Below are positions 10,205-18,479 of a stretch of DNA of 64,000 nt, piece by piece. Position numbers and translations under genes: made by a program. Source of the stretch: an uncultured Pelagibacteraceae bacterium (GTDB lineage Bacteria; Pseudomonadota; Alphaproteobacteria; Pelagibacterales; Pelagibacteraceae); assembly GCA_902614355.1 (NCBI GenBank), contig CACMKP010000001.1, positions 124,001-188,000 on the forward strand, given 5' to 3'. Position 1 is the first letter of the stretch; every line of letters starts with the position of its first letter. The notes beneath the pieces were generated by a model. The model did no database searches. It saw nothing but the letters and a program-made list of their open reading frames with translations, and had not been told where the DNA came from.

Positions 10205-12742
10205 TTATACTATGATATTTATTAATTTATTTGGAACAAAAATTTTTTTTTTAAGCTCCTGGTTTTTAATATACTTATTTATTTCAGTATTTTCTTTGAT
10301 AAGTTTTAAAATTTCATTTTCAGAGATATTTCTATTAGCTTTGATTAGACCTCTTTTTTTACCATTAATTTGAATAACAAAATTAATATCCTCCTCAATA
10401 AGAAGCTTTTTATTTATGGTTGGCCAGTTTATCACAGAACCATCTTCAAGAAACTCCAAACATTCATTGGCAAAATGAGGAATAACTGGCATCATACAAA
10501 TCAATATCTTTTTATAGTTTTCGATTATTGTCTTAGATGTGTATTTTTTTTGAATTAATCTTGATATTGTCGAATGGATTTCATGAAAATTTGCAATAAT
10601 TTTGTTGTAAGTAAATTTTGATAAATTTTCAGTAACATTATTTATAAAGCTATTAGTTATTTTTTTGAACTCATCATCTGAGTCATTAGTATGTTTTTTT
10701 TTTATCTCATCTGTAATTTGTAAATTTAAAACCCACAATTTTTGAATAAATTTATAAGACGATAGCATTCCTTGCTCAGACCATTGGACATCTTTTTCTG
10801 GTGGACTATCAGATAATATAAACAATCTTACAGAGTCTGCGCCATAATTTTCTATAATATCTCCAGGATCAATCACATTTTTTTTTGATTTTGACATTGA
10901 TTCTGAAGGCCCAACTTTTACATTTATCTTAGGATTATTCTTTTTAACAAATTTATTGTTAACTTTTTCTATTTCATCAGGGCTAAGCCAATTATTATTC
11001 TCATCTTTATATGTTTCGTGACAAACCATTCCTTGAGTGAATAAACTTTGAAAAGGCTCTGTTATTTTAAAGTTTTGATTTTCATAATTAATTGCTCTCA
11101 TAAAAAATCTTGAATATAATAAGTGTAAAATCGCGTGTTCAACTCCACCAATATACTGATCAACAGGCATCCAATAATCTATATCTTCTTTCCTGAACCC
11201 ATAATTTTTTTCTTTTGGAGAGCAAAATCTTAGGTAATACCAAGATGAACATACGAATGTATCTAAGGTATCAGTTTCTCTAGTATATTTAACTCCATCA
11301 ATTGTAATTTCTTTCCAATCTTTCTGGCTATCAAGCGGATTTCCTTTAACCTTCAAATTAATATTCTCTGGTAATTTAACAGGTAACATTTCTTTAGGAA
11401 CTGGATGAGCTTTACCTTTATCATCGTAAATAATTGGGATGGGGCACCCCCAATATCTTTGACGTGATACTCCCCAATCTTTTAATCTATAATTAATTTT
11501 TTTTTTGCCTAATTTTTTTTCCTCTAAAATTTCTATCGTCTTAATTACAGACTCTTTTGGTGCATCAAGACCATTTAAGTATTCCGAATTTATAATAATA
11601 CCTGGCTCTGGATAAGCCTTTTTTGATACTGTAAAATTGTCATTTTCTTCATAAGGCCTGACTACAGTATTTATTTCCAATTTATATTTTTTTGCAAAGT
11701 CAAAATCTCTTTGATCATGTGCTGGACATCCAAAAACTGCCCCAAAACCATAATCCATTAAAACAAAATTAGCAAAATAAACAGGAACTTTTTGATCTGG
11801 TTTGAGCGGGTTTCTCGCAAAAAGATTTGTTTTGTAGCCAATTTTTTCTCCAACTGCTATTGCCTCTTCTGTCGTTCCAGTTTTAGAGCATTCCTCCTTA
11901 AATTTCAAAAAATTTTTATCATCCCTATAAAAGTTTGAAACTTCATGATCTACTGACAGTGCTAGGAAAGAAAAACCAAACAAAGTATCAGGTCTTGTTG
12001 TAAAACATTTAATTTTTTTAACCGGTAGCTCACCTTCAATTTCAAAATCAATCTCACATCCAAATGATTTTCCAATCCAATTTTTTTGCATTGTTTTTAC
12101 TTTATTTGGCCATGTCTCTAGTTCATCTAAACCATCTAATAAATCCTGTGAAAACTTGGATATATTAAAAAACCATTGACTAAGTTTTTTTCTCTCAACT
12201 GTTGCACCCGATCTCCATCCCTTGCCATCAATGACTTGCTCATTGGCCAAAACAGTTTCATCGATTGGATCCCAATTTACATAATTTTCTTTTCTGTAAA
12301 CAAGACCTTTTTCAAATAACTCTAAAAAGAAATTTTGCTGATGTTTATAATATTCTTTATCACACGTGGATATTTCTCTTTCCCAATCTAAAGACAGGCC
12401 CAACTTTTTAAGTTGATTTTTCATAGTTTTAATATTTCTATTTGTCCATTCCTTTGGATCGAGATTATTTTCTTTTGCTGCATTTTCTGCTGGCATACCA
12501 AAAGAATCCCAGCCCATTGGATGAAGTACATTAAAGCCATTTAAAATTTTAAATCTAGCTAACACATCTCCAATCGTGTAATTTCGAACGTGTCCCATAT
12601 GTATTTTACCTGATGGGTAGGGAAACATCTCTAAACAATAAAATTTCTTTTTATTTTTTTTTATTTGTGTTTTAAAAATATTTTTAGTTTGCCAATAATC
12701 CTGCCATTTTTTTTCTATTTCTTTAAAATTATATCTGTTCAC
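10205..12742 (-). CDS. leuS: Leucyl-tRNA synthetase
   Basis: Class I aminoacyl-tRNA synthetase charging tRNA-Leu. The 845-residue protein has the HIGH-type motif as HMGH within [20 protein letters not shown] near residue 40, [13 protein letters not shown], and an editing domain with TTRPDTLFG. It also has the leucine-specific region [20 protein letters not shown] and the KMSKS-type loop as [11 protein letters not shown] near 620. The C-terminal domain ends with [13 protein letters not shown]. It is first in a minus-strand leuS-lptE-holA run and only 11 bases from the DUF3576 gene upstream. Confidence 0.98.
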   Translation of the reverse strand: MNRYNFKEIEKKWQDYWQTKNIFKTQIKKNKKKFYCLEMFPYPSGKIHMGHVRNYTIGDVLARFKILNGFNVLHPMGWDSFGMPAENAAKENNLDPKEWTNRNIKTMKNQLKKLGLSLDWEREISTCDKEYYKHQQNFFLELFEKGLVYRKENYVNWDPIDETVLANEQVIDGKGWRSGATVERKKLSQWFFNISKFSQDLLDGLDELETWPNKVKTMQKNWIGKSFGCEIDFEIEGELPVKKIKCFTTRPDTLFGFSFLALSVDHEVSNFYRDDKNFLKFKEECSKTGTTEEAIAVGEKIGYKTNLFARNPLKPDQKVPVYFANFVLMDYGFGAVFGCPAHDQRDFDFAKKYKLEINTVVRPYEENDNFTVSKKAYPEPGIIINSEYLNGLDAPKESVIKTIEILEEKKLGKKKINYRLKDWGVSRQRYWGCPIPIIYDDKGKAHPVPKEMLPVKLPENINLKVKGNPLDSQKDWKEITIDGVKYTRETDTLDTFVCSSWYYLRFCSPKEKNYGFRKEDIDYWMPVDQYIGGVEHAILHLLYSRFFMRAINYENQNFKITEPFQSLFTQGMVCHETYKDENNNWLSPDEIEKVNNKFVKKNNPKINVKVGPSESMSKSKKNVIDPGDIIENYGADSVRLFILSDSPPEKDVQWSEQGMLSSYKFIQKLWVLNLQITDEIKKKHTNDSDDEFKKITNSFINNVTENLSKFTYNKIIANFHEIHSTISRLIQKKYTSKTIIENYKKILICMMPVIPHFANECLEFLEDGSVINWPTINKKLLIEEDINFVIQINGKKRGLIKANRNISENEILKLIKENTEINKYIKNQELKKKIFVPNKLINIIV

Positions 12743-12753
12743 TTAAATGAAAT

Positions 12754-13329
12754 TTAATTCGCTTCTCCACCCATTTTAGGTGTTGGATAATATGATTTAT
12801 TTTGGCTCTTGGTTTGTTTCTGGTATATAGTTGCTTTTTTTAAAATTTCTCGTCTTAATTCTGCTTCAATATTTTTATTATTTTTTTGAACGACACATTT
12901 ATTATTTGCTTCACACTTTTTATAAAAAACGTTTATATCTATAGCATCAGACCTTATTTCGTTGCTTAAAAATCTAATTGTAATCTTAATTGTTTCATTT
13001 GGGTCAGTATTATTTGAATACCAATCTGTGATAATTATGCCCCCGCTATAATTTGCGGATGTTAATGGCATAAATTCTATAATGTCTAAAGAAGCTCTCC
13101 ATAATTCATTAGAGCTTGCAAACTCAAAATTTCCTCCTCGTCCGATCCTATCTTTAACAGCAGTGTTAAGTCTGAAACCTTTTCCCTCCTCTAAATTTTT
13201 CTTTACTCTTTCCCTTGGATCAGGTGATACTTTTCTTGCATCAGCGCCTCTAAAAAAATTTCCGCATGAGTTTAAAAAAAGAAGAATTGCAAGAAAACTT
13301 AAAATTTTGAAAGATTTATAATTAATCAT
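12754..13329 (-). CDS. DUF3576 family outer-membrane lipoprotein
   Basis: A 191-residue predicted lipoprotein: signal peptide with lipobox FLNSC (cysteine near residue 22), then GNFFRGADARKVSPDPRERV. The body has LNTAVKDRIGRGG, WRASLDIIEFMPLTSANYSG and IITDWYSN, the signature of DUF3576, a family found in alphaproteobacteria and often next to leuS. Its function is not established. The location suggests co-transcription with leuS, lptE and holA. Confidence 0.85.
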   Translation of the reverse strand: MINYKSFKILSFLAILLFLNSCGNFFRGADARKVSPDPRERVKKNLEEGKGFRLNTAVKDRIGRGGNFEFASSNELWRASLDIIEFMPLTSANYSGGIIITDWYSNNTDPNETIKITIRFLSNEIRSDAIDINVFYKKCEANNKCVVQKNNKNIEAELRREILKKATIYQKQTKSQNKSYYPTPKMGGEAN

Positions 13330-13526
13330 AATTCTGCCTAGTAAGATTTTGGTTTTTTAGCATATTCAATTAACACAAAAAATATAATAAAACTTAAGAA
13401 AATAGTGTTGCAATATTATCACAGTTAAAAATTTTATAAGTCGAAAACTGGCAAAATTGCTCAAATTTACTGTTATTTTGATAATAGTTTTCTGTTTAAT
13501 ATTAAACAATAAAAGGAGTAATTAAT

Positions 13527-14498
13527 ATGAACAAATTAACAAAAATCGGTGTATCAGCATTAGCTGGTTCACTAGCGATGGCATCTGCAAATGCAGAAGT
13601 AGCTTTTTCAGTTTCTACTGGATTAGCTTTGTCATCAACAGGAGATGAAAGAACAGCTGCTAGACCTTATCAGTTTGACAGTGTGGTTTTCACAACATCT
13701 GGTGAGACAGAAGGTGGTGTTACAGTTTCAGCTAAAATGGAACTTGATAACGATAACCCTGCAACAAATGCTGGTATGGATGATAGAAGTGTATCATTCG
13801 GAACAGACTCATTAGGTACTGTAACGTTCCACGGACATGGTGGTTCTTCAGTTATGGGTCAGTGGGATGATATGACTCCAAACGCTTACGAAGAAGTTTG
13901 GGATACAACTACTGGTGCAGACTACAGAATAGATGGTAGATCAGGTAACAACATTTTTACATATGATTCACCTTCTTTCAATGGTGTTATGTTTAAAATG
14001 GCACACCAAGCAGCTGATAACGCTGCATCAACTCTAGCTGATAAAGACCTAAGTGCATATACTGACTTTGGTATTATGATTTCACCAGAGATGGTTGAAG
14101 GTTTAACTATCGGTTATGCTGAAGGTGAGTTAGATGATACTACTTCAACATCAATTGATAACGAAACTTTATTCGTTAAATACGCTATTGGTGGTTTCAC
14201 TTTAGGATATCAGTCTAGTGAAGCTGAAGGAAGTGCAGCATCTAAGAATGATGAATCAGATGGTTGGGGTGTATCATATGCAGTAAACGAAAACTTTACA
14301 ATTGCATATGGTGAAAGAGACCACGACGATGACACATCATCTGCTGGTGAACAGAACGATTCAGGTATTTCAGCATCATACACAATGGGTGGTATGACTA
14401 TTGCTGGTCACATGAACGAATCTGATAACGTAAATGGAAGCACAGACTCAACGATGGATAAAGAATCGTACGAGTTAGCTCTTACATTTGCATTCTAA
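13527..14498 (+). CDS. Outer-membrane porin (general bacterial porin family)
   Basis: A 323-residue trimeric-type porin. The N terminus MNKLTKIGVSALAGSLAMASANA is a classic signal peptide cleaved after ANA. The mature protein is rich in Gly, Asp, Ser and Thr and low in Lys, and alternates strands such as TVSAKMELDN, SLGTVTFHGHG and FTLGYQSSEA. The last residue is Phe in YELALTFAF, the barrel-assembly signal. Its GC content and codon use look richer than the neighbours, and it has a strong ribosome site (AAGGAG at 13513-13518, 8 bases before the ATG) plus a strong terminator behind it. All of this fits very high expression. The 197-base gap in front holds its promoter region but no pair of hexamers I would defend. 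Confidence 0.93.
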   Translation: MNKLTKIGVSALAGSLAMASANAEVAFSVSTGLALSSTGDERTAARPYQFDSVVFTTSGETEGGVTVSAKMELDNDNPATNAGMDDRSVSFGTDSLGTVTFHGHGGSSVMGQWDDMTPNAYEEVWDTTTGADYRIDGRSGNNIFTYDSPSFNGVMFKMAHQAADNAASTLADKDLSAYTDFGIMISPEMVEGLTIGYAEGELDDTTSTSIDNETLFVKYAIGGFTLGYQSSEAEGSAASKNDESDGWGVSYAVNENFTIAYGERDHDDDTSSAGEQNDSGISASYTMGGMTIAGHMNESDNVNGSTDSTMDKESYELALTFAF

Positions 14499-14519
14499 TT
14501 AATTTAGAATATAGAAAAA

Positions 14520-15074
14520 TTAGAGGGCCCCTTTACGGGGCCCTTTTTTTTTGAAATAAGATATTCCAGCAAAACCAGATATATTGATTAAACTTAACTT
14601 TCTAATATTATTTCTGTCAATTCCGCCTAATGCAATCAGTCCTTTTTCTATAAAGTTTTCAAAGAATTTAAATCTGTAAATTCCCAAATAATTTTCATTT
14701 TTTTTAAACAATGATGATAAAAAAAATAATTGAACAGCTTGAAATCTTTTAATATTTAATTCTTTTAATGTATGAGCAGATCCTAAAATAATAAATTTTT
14801 TTTTTAAACTGTAGGCTAAATGATTATAATTTTTATTAAAAGAAGGTAAATAAACCCCATCTAGTTTGAGTTTAATAGCTAATTTAAAATTATTAGATAT
14901 GAAAAAGGGGTATCCTTTTTTTTTACAAAAATCTCTCAATTTAGTTATTTTTTTAATGTTTAATTGACTAGTGTAATTTCTAAAAATAATATTAGTTTTT
15001 TTATCTTGATATTTAATTAAATTTGTATCGTATTCACTAATAAAGTAATATTTTTCATAATTAAACTTATGCAT
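14520..15074 (-). CDS. Thiamine-phosphate synthase-like (ThiE/TenI fold) protein
   Basis: A TIM-barrel protein of the thiamine monophosphate synthase/TenI superfamily. It shows the late signature GLIALGGIDRNNIRKL and INISGFAGISYF (phosphate-binding end of the barrel), plus KKFIILGSAHTLKEL. At about 184 residues it is shorter than typical ThiE (about 210), and the QLRxK-type substrate motif of true ThiE is not visible, so it may be a TenI-like or otherwise altered member. The ATG at 15074 is chosen; an ATG at 15086 is possible. The last seven codons run through the hairpin terminator of the porin gene. Confidence 0.68.
   Translation of the reverse strand: MHKFNYEKYYFISEYDTNLIKYQDKKTNIIFRNYTSQLNIKKITKLRDFCKKKGYPFFISNNFKLAIKLKLDGVYLPSFNKNYNHLAYSLKKKFIILGSAHTLKELNIKRFQAVQLFFLSSLFKKNENYLGIYRFKFFENFIEKGLIALGGIDRNNIRKLSLINISGFAGISYFKKKGPRKGAL
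14524..14552 (+). terminator. Intrinsic terminator of the porin gene (overlaps the end of the ThiE-like gene)
   Basis: AGGGCCCC at 14524-14531 and GGGGCCCT at 14537-14544 form a perfect 8-bp GC stem with loop TTTAC, followed by an unbroken T run to 14552. It lies 26 bases after the porin stop. The complementary strand of the hairpin encodes the last residues of the convergent ThiE-like protein, so one sequence serves as terminator and coding DNA. Confidence 0.92.
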
Positions 15075-15728
15075 GAGTCTGTACAAAAATTAATATATAT
15101 TGAAAAACTTGTAAAATCCAAAATAGTTAATCAAGATAGTTTGAAAGCATTAACAATTATTGCAGTTTCTAAAACTTTCCCATTAGAAAAAATAATGCCA
15201 TTAATTGATCATGGTCATAATGATTATGGAGAAAATAAGGTTCAAGAGGCCTTAGATAAGTGGAGTAATATTAAATTAGAAAAATCAGATTTGAAACTTC
15301 ATTTACTAGGCAAACTTCAAACAAACAAAGTCAAATTTGCTGTGAGAATTTTTGATTTTATTCACTCAGTTGACAATAAGAAACTTGCTAAAAAAATCGC
15401 TGATGAGCAAGTAAAATTAAATAAAAAAGTTAAAATATTTATCCAAGTAAATCTTGGAGAAGAGGAACAAAAATCTGGAATATCAAAAAATAGTCTTAAA
15501 GATTTTTATTTATATTGCATGGGTTTAAAATTAGATATTATTGGTCTGATGTGTATTCCACCAGTTAATCAAAACCCAATTCCTTTTTTTAAAGAATTGA
15601 ATAGATTAAATAAAAGTCTTAACCTGAAAGAATTAAGTATGGGAATGTCATCAGATTATATCGAAGCAGTTGAAAATTCCTCAACTTATTTAAGAATCGG
15701 ATCAGCTATTTTTGGTCAAAGATCTTAA
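15069..15728 (+). CDS. YggS/PLPBP family pyridoxal-phosphate homeostasis protein
   Basis: PLP-binding protein without known enzyme activity that balances free vitamin B6. The 219-residue protein has the lysine for PLP in TIIAVSKTFPLEKI near residue 35, GENKVQEALDKW, LHLLGKLQTNKVKFA, the strand IFIQVNLGEEEQKSGI and the phosphate-binding end LSMGMSSDYIEAVENSSTYLRIGSAIFG. Its ATG lies in the palindrome ATGCAT shared with the divergent ThiE-like gene. Its stop lies in TTAA shared with the convergent transpeptidase gene. Confidence 0.95.
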   Translation: MHESVQKLIYIEKLVKSKIVNQDSLKALTIIAVSKTFPLEKIMPLIDHGHNDYGENKVQEALDKWSNIKLEKSDLKLHLLGKLQTNKVKFAVRIFDFIHSVDNKKLAKKIADEQVKLNKKVKIFIQVNLGEEEQKSGISKNSLKDFYLYCMGLKLDIIGLMCIPPVNQNPIPFFKELNRLNKSLNLKELSMGMSSDYIEAVENSSTYLRIGSAIFGQRS

Positions 15729-16219
15729 CAAATTTTGATTTTTGTTTTTTTATTAATCAGTTTTAACATAATTAAAAAATCTTTTTTTGTTAATGCAATA
15801 CATCCAGCAGTTGGTTTGTATGTTTTTGTTAAATGTAAAAAGATACAACTTCCTTTATTTAGAATAGTTTTTTTCCAATTATACTTTATCGGAATTATCA
15901 AATCATATTTATAATCTTTTCTATAAAGTTTCTCGTACTTTATTTGATTTCTTATATCGATTAATTTGTTATATTTTTTTTTATCTTTAGTGTTATTGGA
16001 CCAGCCCATTCTTTTATGGATCTTAATACAATTTAATTTCGTAAAGGGTTTTTTTAATCTGTCACCCCTATAATATAAGTTTTCTATTTTAAAAATACCT
16101 CTTGGGGTTTTTTTATCTCCTTCAGTTTTTTTATTAGTTAGACCATTTTTTCCAACACAACATTTAAAGTTAAAATCATCAATTTTAAGAGAATGTTTGT
16201 TTTTTAAAATAATTGTCAT
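15725..16219 (-). CDS. L,D-transpeptidase (YkuD-family) protein
   Basis: A 164-residue YkuD-type enzyme that would cross-link or trim peptidoglycan peptides. The catalytic region reads IFLHLTKTYKPTAGCIALTKKD: a His near residue 128 and the nucleophilic Cys in TAGCIAL near 141. Upstream KTEGDKKTPRGIFKIENLYYR matches the compact cytoplasm-like YkuD group (COG3786) rather than long ErfK forms. No clear signal peptide is present (MTIILKNKHSL), so its export route is uncertain. It converges on yggS and diverges from the winged-helix regulator with 13 bases between starts. Confidence 0.85.
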   Translation of the reverse strand: MTIILKNKHSLKIDDFNFKCCVGKNGLTNKKTEGDKKTPRGIFKIENLYYRGDRLKKPFTKLNCIKIHKRMGWSNNTKDKKKYNKLIDIRNQIKYEKLYRKDYKYDLIIPIKYNWKKTILNKGSCIFLHLTKTYKPTAGCIALTKKDFLIMLKLINKKTKIKIC

Positions 16220-16232
16220 ATTGTATTTATAT

Positions 16233-16805
16233 ATGAATAATAGAACTTTGTTTATTTATGAATTACCTACACTTTATGATATTTTTAAAGAAGTAGAGGA
16301 ATATCTAAATTTTAAAATTACTAGTTTTACAAAAAAAGAAATCTTGAGTGTAGAATTCAGAGACTATGATCACTTTCTTATTTTATCTAACAAGAGAAAT
16401 TCAAATCTACCTAATCTGATTTTAATTGATAGTTTTCCAACTAAATTAACAAAACTTTTAGAAAAGATAAATGTTGAGTTTTTGAAAAAAAATTTTATCA
16501 AACAATCGAATATAAATGTCGGTCAATACATTATTAATATAAATTCTAGAGAGATGATTCTAGAAAATCAAAAACTTAAGTTAACTGAAAAAGAAATAAA
16601 TACAATTATCTTTCTATCCAAAAATAAATTACCAATCAGAGTAAATGAACTACAAGAAAAAGTTTGGGGATATCAATCTAAATTAGAAACTCATACTGTA
16701 GAAACCCATATTCATAGGTTGAGAAAAAAAATTAAAGAGAAGTTTTTTGATGATAATTTAATAATTAGTATGAAAAATGGTTACCAAATTTCAAAAAAAA
16801 AATAA
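16233..16805 (+). CDS. OmpR/PhoB-type winged-helix transcriptional regulator lacking a recognisable receiver site
   Basis: About 190 residues. The C-terminal 95 form a transcriptional regulatory winged helix (LTEKEINTIIFLSKNK, VNELQEKVWGYQSKLETHTV, ETHIHRLRKKIKEKF and a hairpin MKNGYQIS). The N-terminal 85 or so residues resemble a response-regulator fold in outline (FLILSNKRNSNLPNLILID) but I see no acidic pocket or phospho-acceptor Asp in the right place. The start at 16233 (MNNRTLF) is preferred because an earlier codon would overlap the divergent transpeptidase gene. Similar short regulators next to YkuD genes occur in alphaproteobacteria. The target is unknown. Confidence 0.8.
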   Translation: MNNRTLFIYELPTLYDIFKEVEEYLNFKITSFTKKEILSVEFRDYDHFLILSNKRNSNLPNLILIDSFPTKLTKLLEKINVEFLKKNFIKQSNINVGQYIININSREMILENQKLKLTEKEINTIIFLSKNKLPIRVNELQEKVWGYQSKLETHTVETHIHRLRKKIKEKFFDDNLIISMKNGYQISKKK

Positions 16806-16899
16806 ATTTGCTAAAGAACTTTTTACTAAAAAATATAAGCCAAGGGTAATAAAACCAAAAAAAGGTAAAGGAAGTTTTAAAAGAATAAAAAAAGTCTAA
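16777..16899 (+). CDS. Small basic protein resembling alternative ribosome-rescue factor ArfA
   Basis: A 40-residue ORF starting MVTKFQKKNKF and containing LFTKKYKPRVIKPKKGKGSF. E. coli ArfA carries LFRQRVEKNKKGKGSYMRK, so the LF-x-RV-x-KKGKGS core is shared. ArfA helps release factor 2 free ribosomes stalled on mRNAs without a stop. The ORF starts inside the last codons of the winged-helix gene in another frame (29-base overlap). Its TAA overlaps the stop of the convergent kinase gene, so it fills exactly what would otherwise be a 90-base gap in a very compact genome. It was identified by eye; no homology search was possible. Confidence 0.6.
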   Translation: MVTKFQKKNKFAKELFTKKYKPRVIKPKKGKGSFKRIKKV

Positions 16900-17825
16900 A
16901 TTCGAGCCCCAATCTGTTGTATTATTTTAGAGGACATTTCAGTTGCTTTTACTAAGCACTCCTTTTGAGAAAATTTGTTAATAAATCCATGTAAGTATCC
17001 AGATGCAAATAAATCTCCCGCACCTGTAAGATCTACAATTTTTAGATCTTTTTTGGCACTGATTTCTGCTACTTCGTTTCTATAAATCGAGATTGCACCT
17101 TTCTCGCCTCTGGTTATGATCAAATGTTTTTTCAACTCTTTGCAAAAGGAAATTACTTCATCAAAATTTTTAGCATCAATTAAGGAGGTTATTTCACCTT
17201 CATTTGCAAAAACTAAATCTAAGTCATTTTTCACTAAGTTTAAAAAATTTGCTTTATGTCTATCGACACAAAATTTATCAGATAAAGACATTGCTGTTTT
17301 ATTTGATAAATTGATCGCTTTTTCAAAAGCTTCTTTGGGTTCTCCTTTATCCCACAAATAACCCTCTAAAAAGATTAATTCACTCTCTTTTATTGCTTTA
17401 ACATCTAAATCGTTCTTACTTATTTTTCCTGCGATGCCTAAAAAAGTGCACATAGTTCTCTCCGAGTCAGGAGTAATTAAAATTAAACATGTTCCTGTAG
17501 GGAGAATTTCTTTTTTTTTTGTATAAAGAAAATTTACATTTTCTTTTTTTAAACCTTCCTCATATTTTGCACCAAAATCATCATCAGATATTTTTCCTAT
17601 AAAACCAACATTATTTTTTAGTTGTGATAAACCTACTATCGAGTTTGCAACAGAACCCCCTGAAATTGTTTTTTCAATTTTCAAATTTGATAATAAATTT
17701 GAAAATTCGGTTTCATCAAATATTAGCTTCATAAGTCCTTTAGTAAGATTGTTTTTTATTAAAAAATCATCATTAACTTTACAGATCACATCTACAATAG
17801 CATTTCCTATACCTAAAACTTTCAT
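16896..17825 (-). CDS. PfkB-family sugar/adenosine kinase
   Basis: A 309-residue ribokinase-fold kinase. It begins MKVLGIGNAIVDVICKV, has the PfkB signature 1 region SGGSVANSIVGLSQL followed by VGFIGKISDDDFG near residues 55-82, and the active-site motif DLTGAGDLFASGYLHGF near 265 with the catalytic Asp in GAGD. The N-terminal GNAIVD and the GGSVANS form are closest to the adenosine-kinase-like subgroup common in alphaproteobacteria. The substrate cannot be fixed from sequence alone. It touches nth upstream with no spacer, so the minus-strand operon probably reads dnaJ-peptide-dapB-nth-kinase. Confidence 0.9.
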   Translation of the reverse strand: MKVLGIGNAIVDVICKVNDDFLIKNNLTKGLMKLIFDETEFSNLLSNLKIEKTISGGSVANSIVGLSQLKNNVGFIGKISDDDFGAKYEEGLKKENVNFLYTKKKEILPTGTCLILITPDSERTMCTFLGIAGKISKNDLDVKAIKESELIFLEGYLWDKGEPKEAFEKAINLSNKTAMSLSDKFCVDRHKANFLNLVKNDLDLVFANEGEITSLIDAKNFDEVISFCKELKKHLIITRGEKGAISIYRNEVAEISAKKDLKIVDLTGAGDLFASGYLHGFINKFSQKECLVKATEMSSKIIQQIGARI

Positions 17826-18479
17826 TTATGGTTTTTTTGTTTTGATTGGTCTTTTTCTACCAGGATAGCAACTAGTGCATATTTTACAAGCTAATCCATA
17901 ACAATCTCGTGCTTTACAATATTCTCTTCCGTAGTAAATAATTTGTAAATGAAGTTTGTTCCAATATTTTTTTGGAAACAATCTTTTTAAATCCTTTTCA
18001 GTTTGAACAACATTCTTTCCGTTAGTTAGTCCCCATCTTTGAGCTAATCTATGAATGTGAGTATCAACTGGAAATGCCGGATAACCAAATCCTTGAGACA
18101 TAACCACACTGGCCGTTTTATGACCTACACCTGGTAGTTGCTCTAATTCCTCAAATGTTTTTGGAACTTTGCCATTATAATTTTTTTCTAATATACCACA
18201 AAGATTGTATATACTTTTTGCCTTTATTCTAAAAATACCAATCTTTTTTATAAGCTTTTCAATTTTTTTTCTTCCTAATTTTAAAAAGTGACTTGGTTTA
18301 TAATATTTAGGATAAATATTTTTTGTAACATTATTAACATTTACATCGGTACATTGTGCGGATAGTAAAACAGAAATTAATAATGTAAAAACATTACGGC
18401 TTTTAAGTGGAACTTTAATATTTGGATATATTTTATTAAGATGTTTTAAAATAATTTTTGCTCTTTGAATTTCAGTCAT
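17826..18479 (-). CDS. nth: Endonuclease III (DNA glycosylase/AP lyase)
   Basis: Base-excision repair glycosylase removing oxidised pyrimidines. The 217 residues contain LLISVLLSAQCTDVNVN, the helix-hairpin-helix LEQLPGVGHKTASVV with the catalytic Lys near residue 120, and FPVDTHIHRLAQRWG with the catalytic Asp near 138. The C-terminal cluster region has cysteines in CKARDCYGLACKICTSC. Their spacing does not match the usual C-x6-C-x2-C-x5-C of the 4Fe-4S loop, so cluster binding may be altered. The start overlaps the dapB stop by one base. Confidence 0.95.
   Translation of the reverse strand: MTEIQRAKIILKHLNKIYPNIKVPLKSRNVFTLLISVLLSAQCTDVNVNNVTKNIYPKYYKPSHFLKLGRKKIEKLIKKIGIFRIKAKSIYNLCGILEKNYNGKVPKTFEELEQLPGVGHKTASVVMSQGFGYPAFPVDTHIHRLAQRWGLTNGKNVVQTEKDLKRLFPKKYWNKLHLQIIYYGREYCKARDCYGLACKICTSCYPGRKRPIKTKKP

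Noticed and set aside
13330..13526. A tRNA or small RNA in the gap before the porin gene
   Set aside because: No T-loop or cloverleaf pattern and no stable hairpin; the gap reads as a divergent promoter region with no hexamer pair I can defend.
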